Source of the DNA: Neobacillus sp. YX16
Lineage (GTDB): Bacteria; Bacillota; Bacilli; Bacillales; Cytobacillaceae
Direction: 5' to 3'
DNA length: 64,000 nucleotides
Assembly: GCF_030123505.1 (NCBI RefSeq)
Contig: NZ_CP126115.1
Span: 1,688,001 to 1,752,000 of the forward strand
Made by a program: the position numbers and the translations under genes. Under the pieces are notes generated by a model. That model searched no databases and was not told the DNA's origin. It was given only the letters and a program-made list of their open reading frames with translations. Positions 55,019 through 64,000 of the stretch are shown in pieces. Position 1 is the stretch's first letter. Each line of letters opens with the position of its first letter.

Positions 55019-55207
55019 TTAATAAGCGCTTTCTTTTACTATCTTATAATTTTTATGGTTTACAACAGTCCGCTGATCCAATTCTAGATCACGGTAATTA
55101 TCCATTAACGTCAGGTCGACTATGACAGAATTTTCATTTACCTTTTCTACAATCCCTTTTAATCCGCCGCGGAATTCAATGATATTTCCAACTTCTGCTT
55201 TTTTCAT
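55019..55207 (-). CDS. ykvS: DUF2187 family protein (YkvS)
   Basis: This 62-residue protein has a KOW/SH3-like beta pattern (AEVGNIIEFRGGLKGIVEKV ... SVIVDLTL). It matches the small DUF2187 family typified by YkvS, with no known function. The start has GGAGAGAGAGAC upstream on the minus strand. B. subtilis has ykvS in this same region between ykvI and ptsHI. Confidence 0.82.
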   Translation of the reverse strand: MKKAEVGNIIEFRGGLKGIVEKVNENSVIVDLTLMDNYRDLELDQRTVVNHKNYKIVKESAY

Positions 55208-55324
55208 TAGTCTCTCTCTCCTTTACTTGACAAATTGTAGATACTTATTTACATAACAGTTTGCACTACTTTTATAGTTTCGTAAAGGGTTTTATTTGAC
55301 AATTTCGTTAATTATTAATAAAAA

Positions 55325-55405
55325 ATGCAATCGTTTTCATTCATTACCCTATTTTCAGGGGATAAAGGTGCAAATGTTGACTATTATCATGAATCTTACT
55401 ATAAA
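55325..55405 (+). promoter_or_regulatory. SigA promoter with upstream cre-like site
   Basis: TTGACT (55377-55382), 17 bases and TATAAA (55400-55405) form a good promoter. ATGCAATCGTTTTCAT at 55325-55340 matches the cre consensus with one mismatch, about 72 bases before the expected start. The promoter probably drives the small ORF and possibly glpK-glpD. Confidence 0.65.
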
Positions 55406-55428
55406 ATGTTAGTGAGGTGATGAAGAAT

Positions 55429-55623
55429 ATGCAGGAACAATATGTGAACGATATTTTAGAAAAACTAAGATTAGGTGAACTTTCAGAATACTATGTAAAG
55501 AAGGAAGACTTTATGGAATTTCGTCAGTTCCTTGTTAAAAGGGAAGATTTTAAACATTTTCGCGGCATAGGTCAGCGGGGTGGAGATGTATTATACCAAT
55601 ATTTGAAAGAGCCTAGAAGCTAA
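55429..55623 (+). CDS. Small hypothetical protein upstream of glpK
   Basis: This 64-residue hydrophilic protein contains an internal near-duplication: YYVKKEDFMEFRQFL and LVKREDFKHFRGIG share V-K-(K/R)-E-D-F-x-x-F-R. I recognise no family. ATG 55429 has AGGTGA eight bases before it. Its position 65 bases before glpK, with no terminator, suggests it is the first gene of a glycerol operon or a leader-type gene. Confidence 0.6.
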   Translation: MQEQYVNDILEKLRLGELSEYYVKKEDFMEFRQFLVKREDFKHFRGIGQRGGDVLYQYLKEPRS

Positions 55624-55655
55624 CATTAGAATTATCCATTTAGTTTTATAAATAG

Positions 55656-57179
<1,524 letters not shown>

Positions 57180-57214
57180 AATTAATGGTCTTTTTCTATT
57201 TAGGAGGAAAAGGG

Positions 57215-58870
57215 ATGAAATTTTCTAACATAAATAGAAATGAAATGATTGATAGCCTTAAAAATAAGGAATTTGATGTTCTAGTTATTGGCGGGGGGAT
57301 TACTGGTGCAGGGATTACACTGGATGCTGCAACTAGAGGTATGAAAACTGCACTAGTTGAAATGCAGGATTTTGCTGCTGGAACATCTAGCCGTTCAACC
57401 AAATTGATTCATGGCGGACTTCGTTATTTAAAACAATTTGAAGTAAAAATGGTAGCTGAAGTAGGTAAAGAAAGAGCAATTGTTTTTGAAAACGGCCCTC
57501 ATGTAACAAAACCTGTATGGATGTTACTTCCGATTTATAGAGGAGGAACCTTTGGAAGGCTGAGCACATCGATAGGGTTAAGACTGTATGATTTCCTTGC
57601 GGGAGTAAAAAGTAATGAGCGAAGAACCATGTTAACAAAAGAACAAACATTAGAAAAAGCACCTTTACTAAAGAAGGAAGGATTAATAGGGAGCGGCTAC
57701 TATGTCGAGTATCGTACGGATGACGCGCGTTTGACAATTGAAATCATGAAAGAGGCATATCTATTTGGTGCAGCACCAATAAATTATACAAAGGTTGTTA
57801 ACTTTGTTTATAAAAATCAAATGGTTGCTGGTGTCGTTGTTGAGGATCAGTTAACAGGAGAAAAATATCAGATTTGTGCAAAAAAAATTATTAATGCTGC
57901 GGGTCCATGGGTGGAAGAAGTGCGTGAACTCGATCATTCTAAAAATGGGAAAACCTTGCAATTGACTAAAGGTGTCCATCTTGTGATAGATCGAAGCACT
58001 TTTCCCTTGAACCAATCCATTTATTTTGACACCCCTGATGGAAGGATGGTATTCGCTATCCCTCGTGATGGAAAAACGTATGTTGGCACAACGGATACTT
58101 TTTTTAATCAAGATAAGCTCCAGCCTTTCGTTACTAAAAACGATCGAGAATACTTAATCAATGCAATTCAATATATGTTTCCTGAAGTGGCAATTAACGA
58201 AGCTGACATTGAATCAAGCTGGGCTGGGTTACGGCCACTCATTTATGAGGAAGGCAAGGAAGCATCGGAAATATCACGTAAGGATGAAATTTGGGAGTCA
58301 AAAACGGGTTTGCTTACGATAGCTGGAGGAAAATTAACGGGTTATCGAAAAATGGCAGAAGCCATTGTTGACCGATTATCAGTAAGTCTGGAAAAGGAAC
58401 AAAGAATCAGTTACCAAAACTGTAAAACAAAGAAATTGCCTATCTCCGGTGGTCATGTAGGAGGTTCGCACAATTATCCTGCTTTTACAAAAGAAAAAAC
58501 GGCTAAGGGTATCGAAAAAGGGCTAACTCCATTAGAGTCAGAAAAGTTAGCTCTCATGTATGGTTCCAATGTTGATGTGGTTTTTGATTTACTATTGGAG
58601 AATAAAAGTGATGCGTTAAAATACGGTATTCCAAATCAGCTGTTTGCAAAGCTAGTTTATTCAATCCAATGTGAAATGGTCGCAACACCAACAGATTTCT
58701 TTACAAGGAGAATTGGAGCTGTCCTATTCAATATTCATACTGTCCACTCCTATAAACAACAAGTAATAGATTATATGGCCGAGAAATTGAAATGGGATGA
58801 CACAATCAAAGAATTGCACACAAAAGAATTGGAAATGGCTCTGAAAATTGCATCTGGTACTAGTAATTGA
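57215..58870 (+). CDS. glpD: Aerobic glycerol-3-phosphate dehydrogenase
   Basis: This 551-residue FAD enzyme oxidises glycerol 3-phosphate to dihydroxyacetone phosphate and gives electrons to menaquinone at the membrane. It has [19 protein letters not shown] and [22 protein letters not shown] 57215 follows GGAGGAAAAGGG. The gene lies 36 bases after glpK, so they form an operon. In B. subtilis GlpP antitermination controls glpD; I saw no such terminator between them. Confidence 0.95.
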   Translation: MKFSNINRNEMIDSLKNKEFDVLVIGGGITGAGITLDAATRGMKTALVEMQDFAAGTSSRSTKLIHGGLRYLKQFEVKMVAEVGKERAIVFENGPHVTKPVWMLLPIYRGGTFGRLSTSIGLRLYDFLAGVKSNERRTMLTKEQTLEKAPLLKKEGLIGSGYYVEYRTDDARLTIEIMKEAYLFGAAPINYTKVVNFVYKNQMVAGVVVEDQLTGEKYQICAKKIINAAGPWVEEVRELDHSKNGKTLQLTKGVHLVIDRSTFPLNQSIYFDTPDGRMVFAIPRDGKTYVGTTDTFFNQDKLQPFVTKNDREYLINAIQYMFPEVAINEADIESSWAGLRPLIYEEGKEASEISRKDEIWESKTGLLTIAGGKLTGYRKMAEAIVDRLSVSLEKEQRISYQNCKTKKLPISGGHVGGSHNYPAFTKEKTAKGIEKGLTPLESEKLALMYGSNVDVVFDLLLENKSDALKYGIPNQLFAKLVYSIQCEMVATPTDFFTRRIGAVLFNIHTVHSYKQQVIDYMAEKLKWDDTIKELHTKELEMALKIASGTSN

Positions 58871-58940
58871 TAGCAGGAGAAAAAAATAAAATAGCGATAC
58901 AAGATGATGAGCTGCCTAAATGGTCAGCTTATTTCTTTTT

Positions 58941-59285
58941 GGCTGTGTTACGGTAACTGTTGGTTTAGTATGTTGATTTGTGCGGAAGGCGCGAGACTCC
59001 TCGAAAATGCTATCGCATTTTCTTCGTGCGTGGGCAGATTCGAGGATGTAAATCAATGTCCTGCAGGAGGACGGGACAGAGGAGACCCCGCTTATCTCTT
59101 AGCGCCGAGGAGTAGGAAAAGCGGAAGCGCCTGTACAGCCCCGACAAGCGCTGGAGGGCCTGACGATGAAGTCGTTCTTTGACTTCATCGTTGGGACCGA
59201 AGCGACTCGAGGGGCTAGGCGCTGCAACTAGACAGGCTTCCCGAACCGCCTGTAGCACAAATCAACAGCCTTATTTAACACAACC
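58941..59285 (+). repeat. Dispersed GC-rich repeat, copy E (345 bp)
   Basis: The ends are GGCTGTGTTA and TAACACAACC. TGTTGATTTGTGC (58971-58983) pairs perfectly with GCACAAATCAACA (59255-59267). TTTTT flanks both ends. The right-hand module of copies C and D is missing, and the junction follows CCGCCTG. It lies after glpD. The rest of 59286-59581 is the ptsH upstream region. Confidence 0.88.
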
Positions 59286-59385
59286 TTTTTTTTGAAAAAT
59301 TAGGCTTAAATTATGGCGAAATGGTGAACTTTTTTAAAAAAACAAGATGTCGATTTTTTAATGCGCTTACATAAATGGTTTTTTG

Positions 59386-59414
59386 TTGTCTGTATTGTTT
59401 GAAAATGTTATCCT
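59386..59414 (+). promoter_or_regulatory. Candidate SigA promoter of ptsHI
   Basis: TTGTCT, 17 bases and TATCCT lie about 170 bases before ptsH. The hairpin CTCCA...TGGAG (59463-59479) lies in the leader. I saw no clear antiterminator. Confidence 0.45.
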
Positions 59415-59581
59415 AGCAATTGTATGAATTTCAAAAAATAAATGAGGCTAGCTGTTTACATACTCCATCTTCTTTTGGAGAAAATATAACAATTAGTTCA
59501 GTTATACTTATCTGACTATATGCTGTTAGATATGGAATAGCCAGTGTCATTTTATATTAACGAGAAGGAGTTTGATTGAAC

Positions 59582-59848
59582 ATGACAGAAAAACAATTTA
59601 AAGTAATAGCTGATACAGGGATTCACGCAAGACCTGCAACCCTGCTTGTACAAACTGCGAGCAAATTTGATTCAGAAATCAATTTAGAATATAAGGGTAA
59701 AAAAGTTAACTTAAAATCCATTATGGGTGTTATGTCTCTTGGAATTGGCCAAGGAGCAGATATCTCAATTAGTGCAGAGGGCAGTGACAGTGCAGAAGCA
59801 TTAAGAAGCCTTGATGAATTATTGAAAAAAGAAGGACTGGCTGAGTAA
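59582..59848 (+). CDS. ptsH: Phosphocarrier protein HPr
   Basis: This 88-residue PTS carrier passes phosphate from enzyme I to sugar-specific EIIA proteins. With ATG 59582 the active histidine falls at 15 (GIHARPAT) and the HPr-kinase serine at 46 ([11 protein letters not shown]), the standard positions; a TTG two codons upstream would shift them. The second phospho-site makes it a corepressor for CcpA. One base overlaps ptsI. GlpK encoded nearby is a known target of HPr phosphorylation. Confidence 0.96.
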   Translation: MTEKQFKVIADTGIHARPATLLVQTASKFDSEINLEYKGKKVNLKSIMGVMSLGIGQGADISISAEGSDSAEALRSLDELLKKEGLAE

Positions 59849-61560
59849 TGACATTTTTACAAGGAATTGCTGCTTCGAATGGCATTGCCATTGCAAAAGC
59901 TTATCGGTTAGTAGAACCAAACTTATCATTTGAGAACCAAACAATAGAGGATGCAGATTCAGAGGTATCTCGTTTTAAGGAAGCTATAGAGAAATCTAAA
60001 GCAGAACTTGAGGCAATTCGCGATCGTGCTCAGATTGAACTTGGTGCAGATAAAGCAGCTATCTTTGAGGCGCATTTACTTGTCCTTACTGATCCAGAAT
60101 TAAATGGACCAATTGAAGATAAGATTAAGTCAGAAAAAGTAAATGCAGAAGCTGCATTAAAAGATACTGCAGACATGTTTGTTATGATGTTTGAACAAAT
60201 GGACAATGAGTATATGAAGGAACGTGCTGCCGATATACGTGATGTTACAAAGCGCGTTCTGTCACATTTACTAGGCGTACAATTAGTAAATCCAAGTATG
60301 ATCGCTGAAGAAGTAATTATTGTGGCAGAGGATTTAACACCATCCGATACTGCTCAATTGAACCGACAGTACGTATTAGGATTTACAACAGATATCGGTG
60401 GACGAACTTCCCATTCTGCGATTATGGCTCGTTCCATGGAAATTCCAGCAGTAGTTGGAACAAAAAGTGCTACGGAAGATGTTAACAATGGTGATTTAGT
60501 CATTGTCGATGGTCTAAAAGGTGAAGTACATATTAATCCGACTCCTGAACTGGTGGAAGAATATCGCAACATTCATCAGCAATATGAGGCTCAGAAAACC
60601 GAATGGGCAAAGCTTGTCAATGAAAAAACGGTATCAGCGGACGACCATCATGTTGAATTAGCTGCTAATATTGGTACTCCTAAAGACTTAAAGGGAGTAA
60701 TTGAAAACGGTGGAGAAGGTGTAGGACTTTACAGAACTGAATTCCTTTATATGGGAAGGGACCAGCTTCCTACTGAAGAAGAACAATTTGAGGCATATAA
60801 AGCTGTTTTAGAGGGTATGAATGGTAAGCCAGTGGTTGTTCGTACTTTAGATATTGGCGGCGATAAAGAGCTTCCCTACCTTCAATTGCCAAAAGAACTT
60901 AATCCATTTTTAGGTTTTAGAGCCATTCGTTTATGTTTAGAGGAACAGGATATCTTCCGTACTCAGCTCCGAGCGCTTCTAAGAGCAAGCATTTATGGTA
61001 ACTTAAAAGTAATGTTCCCGATGATTGCAACGTTGGATGAGTTCCGTGAAGCTAAGGCAATCCTTGAAGATGAAAAACAGAAGCTTATTACTGCAGGCCA
61101 AAAGGTTTCCGACAGTATTGAGCTAGGGATTATGGTTGAAATTCCTTCAACTGCTGTTTTAGCTGATCAATTTGCTAAAGAGGTTGACTTCTTTAGTATT
61201 GGTACGAATGATTTAATTCAATATACAATGGCGGCTGACCGGATGAATCAGCGTGTATCCTACCTATACCAGCCATATAGCCCGTCTATTCTACGATTGG
61301 TGAAGATGGTTATTGATGCTGCACATGCAGAAGGTAAATGGGCTGGGATGTGCGGTGAGATGGCTGGAGACGAAACAGCAATCCCACTTCTAATTGGTCT
61401 TGGATTAGACGAGTTTTCAATGAGTGCAACGTCAATCCTTAAAGCACGGTCACAAATTAAAAAGTTAAGTAAAGCCGAAATGGAGAAGCTTGCCAATCAG
61501 GTTTTAAATATGCAGACAACGTCACAAGTAATTGATGCTGTTAATGCTGCAACAAAATAA
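59848..61560 (+). CDS. ptsI: PTS enzyme I
   Basis: This 570-residue enzyme autophosphorylates with phosphoenolpyruvate and phosphorylates HPr. The active histidine is in [21 protein letters not shown] near 190; the PEP-binding domain has [12 protein letters not shown] and MCGEMAGDE. It begins one base inside the ptsH stop (TAATG). Gene order is as in B. subtilis, but ptsG and glcT are not upstream in this window. A terminator closes the operon. Confidence 0.97.
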   Translation: MTFLQGIAASNGIAIAKAYRLVEPNLSFENQTIEDADSEVSRFKEAIEKSKAELEAIRDRAQIELGADKAAIFEAHLLVLTDPELNGPIEDKIKSEKVNAEAALKDTADMFVMMFEQMDNEYMKERAADIRDVTKRVLSHLLGVQLVNPSMIAEEVIIVAEDLTPSDTAQLNRQYVLGFTTDIGGRTSHSAIMARSMEIPAVVGTKSATEDVNNGDLVIVDGLKGEVHINPTPELVEEYRNIHQQYEAQKTEWAKLVNEKTVSADDHHVELAANIGTPKDLKGVIENGGEGVGLYRTEFLYMGRDQLPTEEEQFEAYKAVLEGMNGKPVVVRTLDIGGDKELPYLQLPKELNPFLGFRAIRLCLEEQDIFRTQLRALLRASIYGNLKVMFPMIATLDEFREAKAILEDEKQKLITAGQKVSDSIELGIMVEIPSTAVLADQFAKEVDFFSIGTNDLIQYTMAADRMNQRVSYLYQPYSPSILRLVKMVIDAAHAEGKWAGMCGEMAGDETAIPLLIGLGLDEFSMSATSILKARSQIKKLSKAEMEKLANQVLNMQTTSQVIDAVNAATK

Positions 61561-61570
61561 TACATGATTC

Positions 61571-61600
61571 AAAGAGGCAGAGTAATTCTGTCTCTTTTTG
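61571..61600 (+). terminator. Terminator of ptsHI
   Basis: AAAGAGGCAGA pairs with TCTGTCTCTTT, followed by Ts. Confidence 0.85.
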
Positions 61601-61671
61601 TCGTACATGTTTTAGGAATAAGAGGAAATTTTTAGTATAATGGAAATAGACAAGTTAAAGGGGGATCTATG

Positions 61672-62457
61672 ATGGAATTAAATCTTAGCGGGAAAACAGC
61701 GCTCGTAATTGCTTCTAGCCAAGGGCTAGGATTTGCTATCGCTCAAGCGTTAGTGAAAGAAGGAACGAATGTAATGATTTCGGGCAGGGATGAGGAAAAA
61801 CTTAAAAAGAAGGCTGAGGAATTAGAATCTATCGGGTTGGGGAAGGTTGGTTTCCAAAAATCAGATATCACAAAGACAGAAGATATTAAACTACTTGTAT
61901 CAAAAACAATAGATACATTTGGTGGTCTTCAACTACTTGTCAATAATGCAGGCGGTCCACCGGCAGGAACCTTTGAGGATTTAACAGATGATGAATGGCA
62001 AAGTGCATTTGAATTAAATTTATTATCATATGTACGTGTCATTCGTGAAGCATTGCCCTACCTAAAAAAGGATGGAGGAAAGATTCTTAACATCGCTTCA
62101 TCTTCAATTAAAGAGCCAATACCAGGCTTAATACTCTCTAATACCTTTCGAACCGGTATCGTTGGACTATCTAAGTCATTAGCATCTGAATTTGCTTCAT
62201 ACAATATCTTAATCAATACAATCGCGCCAGGTCGCATAGCAACTGATCGTGTTAAGCATTTAGATCAAATTAATGCGGATAAACAAGGAGTCGACATAAA
62301 TACGGTTGAATTATCAATGAAAGAGACAATTCCTCTTAAGAGATATGGAACACCTGAGGAATTTGCCAATGTAGCAGCCTTTCTTCTATCAGATGCTAAT
62401 ACCTATATGACTGGGAGTTCGTTTTTAGTTGATGGGGGCATGATTAAAGCTATTTAA
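61672..62457 (+). CDS. Atypical SDR (3-oxoacyl-ACP-reductase-like)
   Basis: This 261-residue short-chain dehydrogenase has a Rossmann start (ALVIASSQGLGFAIAQAL), NNAGG, and SSSIKEP, but where Y-x-x-x-K should be it reads GLILSNTFRTGIVGLSKSLA, so the catalytic Tyr and Lys are not in place. A subset of FabG-like proteins shares this S-N-x-x-R variant; its reaction is unsure. The C-terminal YMTGSSFLVDGGM is standard. Two adjacent ATGs lie behind AAGGGGGAT (61669 and 61672); I use the second. Confidence 0.82.
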   Translation: MELNLSGKTALVIASSQGLGFAIAQALVKEGTNVMISGRDEEKLKKKAEELESIGLGKVGFQKSDITKTEDIKLLVSKTIDTFGGLQLLVNNAGGPPAGTFEDLTDDEWQSAFELNLLSYVRVIREALPYLKKDGGKILNIASSSIKEPIPGLILSNTFRTGIVGLSKSLASEFASYNILINTIAPGRIATDRVKHLDQINADKQGVDINTVELSMKETIPLKRYGTPEEFANVAAFLLSDANTYMTGSSFLVDGGMIKAI

Positions 62458-62548
62458 CCTCACAGTTATTATTCCAATAATCAACCTCATTTTACGTTTA
62501 TTACCAAAAAAATTTGGTTAAGGTAAAAACATAAAGGAGTGTTTAAAC

Positions 62549-63022
62549 ATGCGGAGAAGTAGAAAACTGGTTTTTGTTCTAGTGTGTATCATGTTTATTG
62601 GAACTTCACTTACTGGTTGTGGATTACCCCTATCAAAAGAACTAATTGTTAATCGTTACGCGGATGCCTTGTTAACGAAGAATAATGAACTTCAATTCCG
62701 CTTCAGAATCAATAATGAAATATTAGATAGACATGAGTTATATAAAGTAAAGGTTACGATCCATGATGATCAGCTTGCGGCTGCAATTGGTAAACGTGAA
62801 ATCATATACGGAGAGGATCAAGTTCTAAATGGAGAATATTTAGAGGTAGAGGGTAAAAGTGAAAAATATATTTTTATGGACCCGCTCCCCCTAAAGGAAG
62901 ATTTACACATCTATGAATTAAAGAATATGATTGAAAAAAATCAGGCAGTTTCAATAGAAATATTCAATAATCAGGAAGTTTTTGGACGTGTCTATTTAAC
63001 AAATTTTTCATCAGAGCTATGA
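62549..63022 (+). CDS. Hypothetical lipoprotein
   Basis: This 157-residue protein has a lipoprotein signal with lipobox LTGC near residue 27 and a mature domain of mixed beta character (FRFRINNEILDRHELYKVKVTIHDDQ). No family is recognised. The start follows AAAGGAG. It is anchored outside the cell membrane; its role is unknown. A terminator follows. Confidence 0.7.
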   Translation: MRRSRKLVFVLVCIMFIGTSLTGCGLPLSKELIVNRYADALLTKNNELQFRFRINNEILDRHELYKVKVTIHDDQLAAAIGKREIIYGEDQVLNGEYLEVEGKSEKYIFMDPLPLKEDLHIYELKNMIEKNQAVSIEIFNNQEVFGRVYLTNFSSEL

Positions 63023-63092
63023 AATTATTGTTTATCTTGATTTGAACTAGGAGAAACTATGTAAGTGCATAAATTTGGAGATTGAGCACGAT

Positions 63093-63122
63093 AACCGGAA
63101 AGTACTTAGTTCCGGTTTTTTT
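63093..63122 (+). terminator. Terminator of the lipoprotein gene
   Basis: AACCGGAA pairs with TTCCGGTT, followed by Ts. Confidence 0.85.
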
Positions 63123-63179
63123 GCGTTACTCCATATATAATAAAAAGGTGAAAATACGAAATCGGAGGATTGATTTATT

Positions 63180-64000
63180 TTGTTAACTCCAGAAAATACT
63201 GTAATTGGTTTTATTGGGACAGGCGTAATGGGGAAAAGTATGGCAGGACATTTAATGGCAGCGGGGTATCCGTTAATTGTTTTTTCAAGGACCAAGGAAA
63301 AGTCGGGTGAACTATTAGAGAAAGGCGCTATTTGGGTAGATACACCAAAAGAAATGGCAGAGAAGGCTAATGTTATTATTACAATGGTTGGCTATCCTTC
63401 TGATGTGGAAGAAATCTATTTAGGGGAAAATGGCTTAGTTAATAATGCTAAATCAGATAGTTATCTTATCGATATGACGACTTCAGCCCCATCACTTGCA
63501 AGGAGAATATATGAGGCTGCAAATGAAAAAGGTATTCATACCATTGATGCCCCTGTCTCTGGCGGTGATGTTGGTGCACAGGAAGCGAAACTGTCCATTA
63601 TGGTAGGCGGAGAAGAATTAGACGTTGAAGCGATAAGACCACTTCTAAATCTCCTGGGAACAAATATTGTTTATCAAGGTAAAGCAGGTGCCGGACAGCA
63701 TACAAAAATGTGTAATCAAATTGCGATAGCTTCAAATATGATTGGTGTTTGCGAGGCCATCATTTATGCCGAAAAAGCAGGATTAAATCCAGAATCAGTG
63801 TTAAAAAGTATTACCACTGGCGCTGCTGGAAGCTGGTCATTAAGCAATCTTGCTCCAAGAATGCTGAACGGGAATTTTGAACCAGGATTTTACATAAAAC
63901 ATTTCATTAAGGATATGAAAATCGCCTTAGATGAAGCAGAGCAAATGGAAATGAAAGTTCCTGGTTTAGCTTTGGCAAAATCGCTGTATGATCAACTTGC
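63180..64000 (+). CDS. 3-hydroxyisobutyrate-dehydrogenase-like reductase, cut by window end
   Basis: The visible 273 residues belong to the beta-hydroxyacid dehydrogenase family: NAD(P) loop VIGFIGTGVMGKSMAGHLM at 8-26, substrate motif DAPVSGGDVGAQEAKLSIMVGG near 122, and catalytic-lysine region GAGQHTKMCNQIAIA near 170. Members reduce glyoxylate, succinic semialdehyde, tartronate semialdehyde or 3-hydroxyisobutyrate. It starts at TTG behind ATCGGAGGATTG. The frame is open to the window edge, and normal length (about 290) means only the last residues are missing. Confidence 0.88.
   Translation, partial: MLTPENTVIGFIGTGVMGKSMAGHLMAAGYPLIVFSRTKEKSGELLEKGAIWVDTPKEMAEKANVIITMVGYPSDVEEIYLGENGLVNNAKSDSYLIDMTTSAPSLARRIYEAANEKGIHTIDAPVSGGDVGAQEAKLSIMVGGEELDVEAIRPLLNLLGTNIVYQGKAGAGQHTKMCNQIAIASNMIGVCEAIIYAEKAGLNPESVLKSITTGAAGSWSLSNLAPRMLNGNFEPGFYIKHFIKDMKIALDEAEQMEMKVPGLALAKSLYDQL

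Overview
The window comes from a low-GC, endospore-forming member of the Bacillaceae, probably a Bacillus, Neobacillus or Priestia type. The signs are an alpha/beta-type SASP, CotY/CotZ and YjcZ-type spore proteins, a Spo0E-like phosphatase, SigI-RsgI, CtsR boxes at clpE, an S-box riboswitch on the mtn operon and purine-rich ribosome sites. The gene order sigI-rsgI-sspD ... sensor kinase-mtnUE-mtnWXBD-spo0E ... clpE-ykvI ... ykvS ... ptsHI follows the B. subtilis ykoZ-ykv-pts segment as I recall it, with many extra genes inserted.

Layout. 1-6.7 kb: a GC-rich dispersed repeat, an SRPBCC protein, ppc and adhE. 6.9-12.2 kb: a polyhydroxyalkanoate (PHA) granule island with an acyl-CoA ligase, a phasin-like protein, a PhaR/PhaE-like coiled-coil protein, an alpha/beta hydrolase, phaQ and phaP, but no synthase gene phaC. 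12.4-17.1 kb: an NlpC/P60 hydrolase, uppP, a Ger(x)C remnant, an ATP-grasp/CotZ pair and two YjcZ peptides. 17.2-25.3 kb: YkvA, an FtsH paralogue, prfC, an SDR, sigI-rsgI and sspD. 25.8-32 kb: spore-type small proteins, a B12/radical-SAM protein, and a two-gene 2-oxoacid:ferredoxin oxidoreductase. 32.4-39.5 kb: a sensor kinase, the methionine salvage genes and a Spo0E-like protein. 39.5-44.1 kb: a ZIP transporter and a fixABCX (electron-transfer flavoprotein) operon. 44.3-55.2 kb: a hemerythrin protein, MFS, kinase-fold, MarR, M3 peptidase, clpE, ykvI, CPBP protease and ykvS genes. 55.4-64 kb: glpK-glpD, ptsH-ptsI, an atypical SDR, a lipoprotein and a hydroxyacid dehydrogenase cut by the window end.

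The genes suggest flexible redox and carbon storage: PHA granule proteins, AdhE, a ferredoxin-reducing oxidoreductase and FixABCX could all move surplus reductant. Promoter reading supports links between them. Two Fnr-like boxes (por, hemerythrin) sit at the same distance from a -10 element. Perfect Spo0A boxes precede adhE, the acyl-CoA ligase and the spo0E-like gene. cre-like sites precede fixABCX and the glp region.

The most unusual non-coding feature is a family of five 345-429 bp GC-rich, highly structured, terminally inverted repeats, plus a shorter variant. They sit only between genes, differ by internal deletions, and look like non-autonomous mobile elements or structured RNA modules.
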